From: Cyanobacteria bacterium RUI128
GTDB taxonomy: Bacteria > Cyanobacteriota > Vampirovibrionia > Gastranaerophilales > Gastranaerophilaceae
Assembly: GCA_024695725.1 (NCBI GenBank)
Contig: JAILHQ010000115.1
Coordinates: forward strand, 1-9,265
Length of the DNA stretch: 9,265 bases
Reading direction: 5' to 3'
The notes under the pieces are model-generated. The model ran no database searches. It was given only the letters and a program-made list of their open reading frames with translations, and had not been told where the DNA came from. This document shows, in pieces, positions 1-6,283 of this stretch; position 1 is the first letter of the stretch, and every line of letters starts with the position of its first letter. A program made the translations under genes and the position numbers.

Positions 1-2
1 GT

Positions 3-71
3 TTCATGTACATAAAAGAGTACTCAGATACTGCAACCGGACAAAAAAATTTCAAAACAGAAACTATGTAA
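3..71 (+). CDS. possible C-terminal fragment of an upstream gene
   Basis: A plus-strand frame is open from the window edge to a TAA at 69-71 and gives a polar 22-residue tail (FMYIKEYSDTATGQKNFKTETM). It would be the 3' end of a gene that starts outside the window and converges on the minus-strand gene at 187-1080; the hairpin at 139-168 lies between them. Support is weak: a second plus-strand frame is open even further through this AT-rich stretch, and 22 codons carry little coding signal. I do not recognise the peptide. From 72 to 130 I see nothing. Confidence 0.3.
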   Translation, partial: FMYIKEYSDTATGQKNFKTETM

Positions 72-130
72 CGGCAACAGGTTGCTTGAATCCATATTTG
101 AAGCTTTTGATAATGCATAAATTATTTATA

Positions 131-168
131 AAAACAAAAAAAGCAGGAGATATAAATCTCCTGCTTTT
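131..168 (-). terminator. Rho-independent terminator of the outer-membrane-type gene
   Basis: Positions 139-151 and 156-168 are perfect inverted copies (13 bp, core GCAGGAGAT/ATCTCCTGC) around a 4-nt loop. Read on the minus strand, the stem runs into a T-tract (TTTTTTTGTTTTT), the classic intrinsic terminator layout, 19 nt past the stop codon of the gene at 187-1080. On the plus strand only four T follow the stem, so termination of an incoming plus-strand transcript would be weaker. Confidence 0.92.
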
Positions 169-186
169 ATAAAATGTCCAATGTTA

Positions 187-1080
187 TTATTTTCTGATAT
201 TCTTTCCGAATTCATAAGTTGCTTTTACATCAAAGCCGGCATGTCTGTCAAAAGTAGAATATCTGATATCACCGCCGAGTCTTAAACCTCTAATCAGTTC
301 ATAGCTTGCACCTGCACCTACGTTAGCACCGAAGTTGAAGGTGTTACGGTTATACATCATTCCGTCAGCAACAGCCTGCGGAACCATATCACGTGCAACT
401 GTAGGTTCTTTCTTGATGCCTGCAAAACCTACAACACCTGCTTCTGCATTAGCGCTGACTTCTGCTTTTCCGAATTTGTATGAAGGGTTTACATAAGCAC
501 CCCAGAATGCGTTGTTTTTATATTTAGCTACGCCACATGCTGAGTTTGTAGCCAAATCCTGAACATCAGCTTCTAAAACTGCACCCTTAATGTCACTGCC
601 GAATCTGTTATATCTGAAAACAGAACCTGCTTCCAATCCTAAGTTCGGGTTGTGTGTATTTACAATACCACCGACTTTTGCTGTGTATGACTGAGCAGCT
701 TTACCTACATTAGCATCGAGTTCAAGTTTCATTTGATTATTGGTTAAACCTAAAGAACCATATAACTTAGGTTCAGCCACACCCTGATCCATGAATGGGG
801 TAGCACCATAGCCTGCTCCAACCTTACCGTTTACGATTAATGGTTCAGACTTGCGTACATACTTATGAGCATTAGCATCAGCCACACGTCTTTCCATGTT
901 AGCCATCCATGCTTCTGCTTCAGCACCTCTCAGAACTTTTGTTCCACCCACTGTTTGAACAACCACTTCTGAAACTTTATTTGCTGATTCTTTTACTACT
1001 TGTTGTGCTGTTGATTTCATTGGAGCTAATGCCATAGGAATAGCTACAGCCATTGTCTTTAAACCTGTTCTTAAGTTCAT
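187..1080 (-). CDS. secreted, probable outer-membrane beta-barrel-like protein
   Basis: This 297-residue protein has a clear Sec signal peptide: R4 and K8, a hydrophobic core at about residues 9-21, and a likely cleavage after STA25. Residues 28-75 form a polar, probably helical section rich in A, E and V. From about residue 78 to the end the chain is a run of alternating polar/hydrophobic stretches rich in Gly, Tyr, Phe and Asn (for example KLYGSLGL, SVFRYNRFG, FNFGANVGAGASYEL, KATYEFGK), as in small outer-membrane barrels. The final strand does not end in the usual terminal Phe, so insertion by BAM is inferred only. The ATG is well supported by AAGGAGG at 1085-1091, 4-5 nt upstream. It appears monocistronic, with its own terminator. 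The specific function is unknown; an adhesin- or porin-like surface role is possible but not shown. Confidence 0.8.
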   Translation of the reverse strand: MNLRTGLKTMAVAIPMALAPMKSTAQQVVKESANKVSEVVVQTVGGTKVLRGAEAEAWMANMERRVADANAHKYVRKSEPLIVNGKVGAGYGATPFMDQGVAEPKLYGSLGLTNNQMKLELDANVGKAAQSYTAKVGGIVNTHNPNLGLEAGSVFRYNRFGSDIKGAVLEADVQDLATNSACGVAKYKNNAFWGAYVNPSYKFGKAEVSANAEAGVVGFAGIKKEPTVARDMVPQAVADGMMYNRNTFNFGANVGAGASYELIRGLRLGGDIRYSTFDRHAGFDVKATYEFGKNIRK

Positions 1081-1118
1081 TATTCCTCCTTAGTCTATAT
1101 ACTTATACTCATCTGTAA

Positions 1119-1142
1119 TTTATACTCACACTAATTTAGTGT
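1119..1142 (-). promoter_or_regulatory. candidate promoter with adjoining palindrome
   Basis: On the minus strand TATAAA (1119-1124) lies about 40 nt upstream of the ATG at 1080. Immediately upstream, 1128-1142 is a perfect 7+1+7 dyad (ACACTAA-A-TTAGTGT on the minus strand), where the -35/-10 spacer would be. No good -35 hexamer is present, so this promoter may need an activator or be repressed at the dyad. The palindrome is seen directly; its role is inferred. Confidence 0.35.
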
Positions 1143-1340
1143 CACTGAAAAAATATTTTGCCACTGTCCTTAACATTTTTTAATAAATCACATCAGATTT
1201 TTATCAATATTAGCAACATACCCTTTCCGGGCAGAAATATTCAGAAGATTGGCAACAGTCTGATCCTTTTTCTTCCACTCATAGGATAATTATTCTGCCG
1301 TTGAAACGACATCCCTGAAGAATAAATTTGCTATGACAGG
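1143..1340. other. intergenic region downstream of murJ
   Basis: No gene can be supported here. There is no T-tailed hairpin to end murJ transcription. The only structure seen is a 7-bp inverted pair, GGCAGAA at 1230-1236 and TTCTGCC at 1293-1299, enclosing 56 nt. It could close a small RNA loop or be chance. A protein-like frame without a start codon also crosses the region (1188-1289, minus). Confidence 0.4.
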
Positions 1341-2942
1341 TTACTTATTAAATTTTGCCATAATACGTTCTTTTACTTCGTCAACGTATCCGACCTTGAA
1401 GGATAAACTCAGAACTATATAAGTTACCATAAGAACCATTGAAACCATAGCTATTCTAAACGCTTCAAACACATATCTGTTCATTGAGGCTTCAAGTGTT
1501 ACGCCAAGAATTTTTGCAGTCAAATAAGATACTACAAATGCAATTCCGCCGATAAAAATCATTTTTGCCAGATTAACAAACAAATCCTTGTAATCAAGTC
1601 TTATTTTCCTGTGCATTAAAACACCCAAACCAATAGCGTTATATAAGGTTACAAGCGATGTAGAAAGCGTAATGCCGCCGATTTGCATACCCATAACCGT
1701 TATGAACAGGTAGTTGAATAATATTTTTAATATAATTGATGATGTTGCAACGACAAACGGGGTTTTCGCATCATCATAAGCATAATAAACCCTTGTTATT
1801 GAGTCCCTGAACACGTAAGGAATTATTGAAACCGATAAATATAACAACGCCTCAAACACCATAAGCGAACTGTTATAATTGAATTCTCCGCGTTCAAACA
1901 CAAGTCGGACCGCATCCATACCCACAACAGATATTCCTATAATGATAGGTATTGCAACATAGAACAAAAGTCCTACCCCCTTGTTGAAATAAGAACGGAT
2001 ACCGTCTTCATCCTTTTGTGCAACAAGTCTTGTAAACAACGGGAATAGCGGGACCAAAAAGGCTGTAACCAATATGCCTACAGGGAATTGAAAAATTCTG
2101 TTAGCATACCCGACAGATGTCCACGCACCGTCTTTCAGAGATGATGTAAAGAACATATCTATATATATATGTAACTGACCAATGGTAGAACTTAAAATTG
2201 CAGGAAATACAAGTTCTAATAAGGTTTTTAGTTCGGGATTATTCCAAAAACAGAAGTTTGGCTTAAACCTGAACCCGATTTTCTTTATCTGGGGGAACTG
2301 AAGCAAGAACTGGCATATCGCACCTATTGTGGTTGCCCACGCCAAAACATAACAGTTAGTATCCTGCCTGAAGAAAGTAACTCCCCAGCACCCTGCTATG
2401 ATTACAAGGCTCATTACTATCGGTGAAAAATTAGGTAGCATAAACTTCTTATACGTAATCAAAAGCCCGTAATAAATCCCAACTATACCGCCCACAATAA
2501 ATACCGGGGTCATTATCTGCAAATGTTTGGCAGACAGAGCTATCATAGCATCAGAACCGTTATTAATAATTATCGCCATTACCTGAGGCGCGAATACGTA
2601 AAACAATATACCCAACGCGGTAAAGAACAAGATACTCGCACATAGAAAGGTGTTATACAATTTATTCACGAACTCAGAGGGTTTTTCGTTTAAATCAGGA
2701 ATAAGTTTTGAAAAAACCGCAACCGTTGCACTGTGTAACGGTCCACCTACACCACCAAGTAAAATTATCGCAAAAGATGGTATCTGATAAGCGTAGAAAT
2801 ACGCATCAGACTGCCATGTGGTACCATAATACTTTGCTGTTACAACATCTCTCAAAAAGCCTACAACCTTGCTCAAAATGGTTACCAGAGCAATTAGCCA
2901 TGCCGCTTTAAGTATGCTTGTATCTTCCTTCAGTTTTTCCAT
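1341..2942 (-). CDS. murJ: lipid II flippase MurJ (MviN family)
   Basis: This 533-residue polytopic membrane protein of the MOP exporter superfamily moves lipid II across the cytoplasmic membrane for peptidoglycan synthesis. Length and hydrophobic pattern fit the family's roughly 14 helices. Diagnostic motifs are SKVVGFLRDVVTA (24-36) and SDAYFYAYQIP (45-55), with R31 and D46 matching the essential R24 and D39 of E. coli MurJ; YANRIFQFPVGIL (279-291), with R282 matching R270; LVFERGEFN (347-355); and RVYYAYDDAKTPF (384-396). K25 replaces E. coli R18. The loop after helix 1 reads LLGGVGGPLHSA (61-72), without the Arg that is R52 in E. coli. I remember this form from cyanobacterial MurJ. No Shine-Dalgarno precedes the ATG; a TATAAT ends 6 nt upstream, so a leaderless mRNA is possible. 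No clear terminator follows. It is divergent from the Fe-S gene at 2995. Confidence 0.95.
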   Translation of the reverse strand: MEKLKEDTSILKAAWLIALVTILSKVVGFLRDVVTAKYYGTTWQSDAYFYAYQIPSFAIILLGGVGGPLHSATVAVFSKLIPDLNEKPSEFVNKLYNTFLCASILFFTALGILFYVFAPQVMAIIINNGSDAMIALSAKHLQIMTPVFIVGGIVGIYYGLLITYKKFMLPNFSPIVMSLVIIAGCWGVTFFRQDTNCYVLAWATTIGAICQFLLQFPQIKKIGFRFKPNFCFWNNPELKTLLELVFPAILSSTIGQLHIYIDMFFTSSLKDGAWTSVGYANRIFQFPVGILVTAFLVPLFPLFTRLVAQKDEDGIRSYFNKGVGLLFYVAIPIIIGISVVGMDAVRLVFERGEFNYNSSLMVFEALLYLSVSIIPYVFRDSITRVYYAYDDAKTPFVVATSSIILKILFNYLFITVMGMQIGGITLSTSLVTLYNAIGLGVLMHRKIRLDYKDLFVNLAKMIFIGGIAFVVSYLTAKILGVTLEASMNRYVFEAFRIAMVSMVLMVTYIVLSLSFKVGYVDEVKERIMAKFNK

Positions 2943-2965
2943 AACATGATTATATTACAAAATAG

Positions 2966-2979
2966 TAAATTATAATTTA
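2966..2979. promoter_or_regulatory. symmetric bidirectional -10 element between murJ and the Fe-S gene
   Basis: The 14-mer TAAATTATAATTTA is perfectly self-complementary and presents TATAAT on both strands: 2971-2976 on plus, 2974-2969 on minus. Plus-strand initiation would fall near 2983, 12 nt before the ATG at 2995; minus-strand initiation near 2962, 20 nt before the murJ ATG. Neither direction has a good -35 hexamer. A second minus-strand TATAAT lies at 2949-2954. Divergent initiation from symmetric -10 elements is an established bacterial phenomenon; its use here is inferred. Confidence 0.5.
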
Positions 2980-2994
2980 TGCTAAAATAAACCT

Positions 2995-3252
2995 ATGAAA
3001 CACAAACTAAGAATATGCTGCGGAACGACTTGTTATCTTGCGGCAGGGAACAGAACAGATAAACTGGAAGAACTTATCAGACAGGAATTTAACAACAAAG
3101 TCGAGGTTATTCCGACCGGTTGTCTCGGACAGTGCGGAAAAGTAAACAAAGAACAAGAGAGCCAACCGCCATACGCAAAATTTGATGATGAAATAATATA
3201 CAACGCAAAAAACGAAAATATTATAACCGAACTAAAAAAGAGGCTTGGATAA
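2995..3252 (+). CDS. [2Fe-2S] thioredoxin-like ferredoxin domain protein (NuoE/HoxE type)
   Basis: This 85-residue protein consists of one thioredoxin-like 2Fe-2S domain. The four expected ligands are present: C8-x4-C13 in CCGTTC (C9 is an extra neighbouring cysteine) and C43-x3-C47 in GCLGQC. The order matches the electron-transfer domain of NuoE, HoxE and the small subunit of NAD(P)-linked hydrogenases and formate dehydrogenases, and also free-standing shethna-type ferredoxins. The chain is shorter than NuoE (about 160 residues) because it lacks the N-terminal helical bundle. After CLGQC it carries KVNKEQESQPP, where relatives usually have a short Ala/Gly-Pro turn. It probably carries electrons in the cytoplasm; its partner is unknown because no NuoF-like gene is adjacent. 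No Shine-Dalgarno is seen. The stop codon lies inside its terminator hairpin. Confidence 0.88.
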   Translation: MKHKLRICCGTTCYLAAGNRTDKLEELIRQEFNNKVEVIPTGCLGQCGKVNKEQESQPPYAKFDDEIIYNAKNENIITELKKRLG

Positions 3253-3270
3253 AAATCCTGCCTCTTTTTT
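3234..3270. terminator. bidirectional terminator between convergent genes
   Basis: The outer stem pairs 3234-3244 (AAAAAAGAGGC) with 3260-3270 (GCCTCTTTTTT), 11 bp. An inner GGAT/ATCC pairing (3247-3250 with 3255-3258) closes an AAAA loop. T-tracts follow in both directions, so it can end the Fe-S gene (plus) and the 703-residue gene (minus), whose stop codons lie at 3252 and 3291. The hairpin overlaps the last codons of the Fe-S gene. Confidence 0.92.
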
Positions 3271-3290
3271 ATATATTATATGACTTGCTT

Positions 3291-5402
3291 TTATGAATGA
3301 CTTCTCATAGACTGGAAGGTTGCGCTTGTTGAGGTTTTAAGCTTTGAATAGTCAACCTTTGATTGTTCCTGCTTTGGTTGCTGATCGTTATTTGCAACGA
3401 GTCCTGCTTCGTAGGCAGCTCTTGCTTCTGCAATTTTCTTCTGACGTTTTGCAGTCATTCCGTAAACAAACTTCGGAAGAACTATGCCCAAGAATGCCGG
3501 TACGAAGAAGAAGGTTGCGGCTGCTGATACGAAGGAATTCAATGAACGTGCACGTTTAAGAATTGCGTTTGCACTTCCAGGTTTCTTCGGTTTGATAGAT
3601 TCAATCAGGTCTTGAGCAAATTCTTTACTTTCAGCCATTTTATCCATTATTGTTTTGTTAGCAGCTTTTCTGTCAGCATTTCCTGCTAATTCTTTCATGT
3701 TCAGACCATATCTTTCGAATACGGATGCTGTTTTCTTTTCTGTCTTCAATACCTTAGCAACACTTCCGCCGTTGTCGTCGATAAACTTAGACATATTACC
3801 TAATTTTTCAGGCGAATCAATGTTACCGTAGATTTGGTCTAAATCTTTGATTTCATAGTATCCGAATGAACTGAACGGATTTATGTAATCGAGAATTTTC
3901 TTAGTTGTTCCTTTTGGCTTAGCAGCCTGGTTACGTAATACGAAACCTGAAGGTTGTTCATATAACCCTATCATCGCTTTTGAGAGCATCGGCACACCGA
4001 AGGTTACGGCACCTGTTGAAACGATATCTCTTGTCAAGGCTTCAGGTATTTCAGAATAATCTTTTTTCTTGGTAACAGGATCTTCAGGAGCACGTTTTGC
4101 TGCCGTCAGACAACGAGGAACCATCAACCCGCCGACTGCAAGTGAAGTCATAAGTGCAGGTGTATACTGATTACCGTTAAATTCGAAGGCTCTTGCAACT
4201 TTGTCCCATTTACCCGTAAACGAAATTTTTCCGTCATTATTATTTGATTTGTCTATTCCCTGAGTCTGCGGTTTGTTAGCTGTTGCAGATGCTGCACTTG
4301 CAGGTGTGCTTACTTTCCTTGCACCACTTGCCTGTGCTTCAGGGTTACTATTTTCCAAGGCTCCCGGAGGAACCGGATTAACAAGTTTGTAGATAGCAGG
4401 AACTATAGAAAGTGAACCGATTGTAGATGCAGCTGCTGCCGCATTAACAAGTCCTCTTTTTATGAGAGCAATATTTTTGAATTTGTCGGTGTTTGCACCG
4501 GCTTCTCTCATTTGACCTACTGTATCACCCTTGAGTGATTTAATAGCATCATTTGCGTATGCTCTTATACCGTTAACGGTTTTCTCTGTAGAGAATACTG
4601 CATCATCAAATTTAACTTTATTAACCATTCCGAAATCGGAAGAATTGGTTTTATGGAAATCGTTGAAGGCATTAAGAAGTCTTTGTCCTTCTCTTTCCTG
4701 AGCCTTTTTATAACGTTTTTTCATTTTGCCTGATGCCTGAGCAATCTTATCGTCATATCTGTCTAACTTCTGTAATGATTTTGCTGCATCTTCAACAAAT
4801 TTTTCTGTTGCAGGGTTAACCTCTGCAGTAGTTGTTGATTTAACGATATCCTTCAGGCAATCTTTATAGAAACCTTTTTTGAGTTCTGTACGAGAAGCAT
4901 TAGCCTCAGCGTTAGCAAATGTTTTTGTAAACTTGTTACCGAGACGGTTTATCATACTTGAATTTGTGAATGTTGATTTACCGACAAACTTCTTACCAGC
5001 CAATAAAACAAGCATTGGCGAGAACATCATGAACGGTCCTGACAAACCTTCTCTGATACCTACTTCAAGACCTTCTTTAAAGTTCAAGTCTTTAATACTG
5101 AGACATTTTGCCTTGTCTTCTTCACTTGGTTTTCTGAATGTTAATCTTGCTTTTATAACATTCCATGTAGCGTGAACTCTGTCCTTATCGAGCCCTCTTT
5201 CCAAACCTTCTTTTGTACGTGGTACAGTCATACCTGCGGTATCCTGAATCAAGAAGGACGTTGCAAATCCGCCTTTTTCAATCATGTTCATCGCAGCACC
5301 CGGTACATCCAATAAACCTTTAAAATTCGGATTTGAACGGCGATTATTATTATCTGCCTTATTATAATTACTATCTGTTAAATTTACGTTGTTAACTTTC
5401 AA
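3291..5402 (-). CDS. large membrane-associated protein of unknown function, NPNFKG N-terminus
   Basis: I do not recognise a named family. I chose TTG at 5402 (703 residues, starting MKVNNVNLTD) over the in-frame GTG at 5432 because GGAAGG (5410-5415) stands 7 nt before the TTG and nothing similar precedes the GTG. From that start: an Asn-rich polar N-terminus ending in NPNFKG (24-29), then QDTAGMTVPRT (53-63), and a hydrophobic segment at about 119-138. A Lys-rich, coiled-coil-like stretch spans about 190-260, followed by an Ala-rich hydrophobic segment at about 318-340 and a Ser/Ala/Asn low-complexity linker at about 351-390. Weaker hydrophobic segments follow at about 416-430 and 459-480. 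A strong one at about 621-648 precedes a basic, Gln/Lys-rich tail. There is no Sec signal peptide. It is probably membrane-anchored with large soluble parts. It is monocistronic, with its own promoter and the terminator at 3234-3270. The protein style suggests a lineage-restricted family. Confidence 0.85.
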   Translation of the reverse strand: MKVNNVNLTDSNYNKADNNNRRSNPNFKGLLDVPGAAMNMIEKGGFATSFLIQDTAGMTVPRTKEGLERGLDKDRVHATWNVIKARLTFRKPSEEDKAKCLSIKDLNFKEGLEVGIREGLSGPFMMFSPMLVLLAGKKFVGKSTFTNSSMINRLGNKFTKTFANAEANASRTELKKGFYKDCLKDIVKSTTTAEVNPATEKFVEDAAKSLQKLDRYDDKIAQASGKMKKRYKKAQEREGQRLLNAFNDFHKTNSSDFGMVNKVKFDDAVFSTEKTVNGIRAYANDAIKSLKGDTVGQMREAGANTDKFKNIALIKRGLVNAAAAASTIGSLSIVPAIYKLVNPVPPGALENSNPEAQASGARKVSTPASAASATANKPQTQGIDKSNNNDGKISFTGKWDKVARAFEFNGNQYTPALMTSLAVGGLMVPRCLTAAKRAPEDPVTKKKDYSEIPEALTRDIVSTGAVTFGVPMLSKAMIGLYEQPSGFVLRNQAAKPKGTTKKILDYINPFSSFGYYEIKDLDQIYGNIDSPEKLGNMSKFIDDNGGSVAKVLKTEKKTASVFERYGLNMKELAGNADRKAANKTIMDKMAESKEFAQDLIESIKPKKPGSANAILKRARSLNSFVSAAATFFFVPAFLGIVLPKFVYGMTAKRQKKIAEARAAYEAGLVANNDQQPKQEQSKVDYSKLKTSTSATFQSMRSHS

Positions 5403-5577
5403 ATTAAAACCTTCCGTAATGAATATATACACGCATAACCATACAACCGTACATATTAAAAAAGTGATAGAATAAACAAAAATTGCTATTTTGTAACAAA
5501 AACACTTATTATCTTTACAAAGTTATTTATGTATACACACATACCCCTTATGTCGTTAGATTGAACACGTAATGCTG

Positions 5578-5606
5578 ATTATAAACCATTTTTTAGGGCT
5601 TGACAA
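5578..5606 (-). promoter_or_regulatory. near-consensus sigma-70 promoter for the 703-residue gene
   Basis: On the minus strand TTGTCA (5601-5606) is followed by exactly 17 nt and TATAAT (5578-5583), giving 5/6 and 6/6 matches to the housekeeping consensus. Transcription would begin near 5571, leaving a leader of about 170 nt before the TTG start at 5402. I see no recognisable riboswitch or strong hairpin in that leader, which is AT-rich. The promoter starts only about 28 nt past the marR stop codon, and no T-tailed hairpin separates the two, so read-through from marR is possible. Confidence 0.75.
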
Positions 5607-5633
5607 GTGTATAGTTTACAATTATTCATAATA

Positions 5634-6104
5634 TTAGTTTTTCAAACCGGTCATGCCTTTGTTTTTTAGCTTTATTACAAGGCTTTTCAGGAGTTGTTCT
5701 TCTTCCGCAGTTACCCCGCTGAAAACGGTTTCCATAAATTCTTTAACTTTTTCTATGTTCTCTTTGATTAATTTCTTACCATCATCAGTAACCTGCAAAT
5801 AATTTACCAGTCGGTTATTTTTTTTGCCCATGACTCTTGTGATTAAACCCTTGCTTTCCAGAATTTCAACCAGTCTTTTTATATTTGATTTGTCTTTTGC
5901 AAGAATATAGGCAACATCCTGCTGGCAGATATCTTCACGATGACTGTCAATTGTATCCAACACAAGGAACTGTTCGGCTGTTATCCCCAAATCCAAACCG
6001 TTAATATATTGGTTCATTTCGGACTTCATACCTCTTATTACCTGCTCAATTGAATAAATAAGCAAATCTACGTAATGGTCAACTTTAATTCTGTTCATAA
6101 ACAT
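5634..6104 (-). CDS. MarR-family winged-helix transcriptional regulator
   Basis: A MarR-type DNA-binding regulator, 156 residues, within the family's usual 140-170. An N-terminal dimerisation helix spans about 7-35. The winged helix-turn-helix follows: ITAEQFLVLDTI (41-52), the turn and recognition helix in DVAYILAKDKSNIKRLVEILESKG (62-85), then the wing around KKNNRLVNYLQVTDDGKKLI. A C-terminal helical part completes the dimer interface. C60, before the HTH, is its only cysteine, and no N-terminal OhrR-type peroxidatic cysteine is present. The ligand cannot be read from sequence. Neither ATG at 6104 nor that at 6098 has a Shine-Dalgarno. It follows hydF on the same strand after 179 bp. A perfect palindrome 52 nt upstream suggests autoregulation. 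Confidence 0.92.
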   Translation of the reverse strand: MFMNRIKVDHYVDLLIYSIEQVIRGMKSEMNQYINGLDLGITAEQFLVLDTIDSHREDICQQDVAYILAKDKSNIKRLVEILESKGLITRVMGKKNNRLVNYLQVTDDGKKLIKENIEKVKEFMETVFSGVTAEEEQLLKSLVIKLKNKGMTGLKN

Positions 6105-6155
6105 ATACTAACACAGTTAAGAAAAAACTTTACACATAAATAAAAATATGTTACG

Positions 6156-6173
6156 ATATCAATTAGTTGATAT
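6156..6173. promoter_or_regulatory. candidate MarR operator palindrome
   Basis: ATATCAA (6156-6162) and TTGATAT (6167-6173) are perfect inverted copies with a 4-nt centre (TTAG), 18 bp in all. Size, A/T richness and spacing fit operators of MarR-family dimers, and it lies 52 nt upstream of the marR ATG. The halves also read TTGATA outward on both strands, so they may double as -35 hexamers. On the minus strand a weak TTGGTT/TATCGT pair spaced by 18 nt would put the palindrome over the promoter core. The palindrome is seen directly; binding is inferred. Confidence 0.6.
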
Positions 6174-6230
6174 TACAACCAAGTAATGTTAATTTAAAAC
6201 CTTAATAAATAAAGACAATAAAACACATGT

Positions 6231-6280
6231 AGGCGCCGTTTAACTGCAATATTGATTTATCCCATATGGCGCTTTTTGTT
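6231..6280 (+). terminator. hairpin with plus-strand T-tract in the hydF-marR gap
   Basis: AGGCGCC (6231-6237) can pair with GGCGCTT (6268-6274) around a 30-nt loop, followed on the plus strand by TTTTTGTTT. On plus-strand RNA all seven positions pair (one is G-U). On minus-strand RNA the same position becomes a C-A mismatch and no T-tract follows directly. The shape therefore favours ending a plus-strand transcript that converges on hydF, rather than hydF itself. With a 30-nt loop this is a weaker call than the other hairpins. Confidence 0.4.
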
Positions 6281-6283
6281 TGG

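Noticed and set aside
4944..4967. Walker-A-like GKKFVGKS in the 703-residue protein (residues 136-143)
   Set aside because: It fits G-x4-GK[ST] but follows directly on a hydrophobic segment, with no beta-strand context, Walker B or other nucleotide-binding motifs.
4879..5175. Plus-strand open frames inside the 703-residue gene (also 3344-3559) and inside murJ (2708-2911) and hydF (7290-7496)
   Set aside because: All lie antisense within well-supported genes and have no ribosome sites or family motifs.
5600..5630. Plus-strand TTGACA promoter at 5600-5605
   Set aside because: It overlaps the reverse of the well-supported minus-strand -35, its best -10 at 17 nt (TATTCA) is poor, and it would only transcribe antisense to marR.
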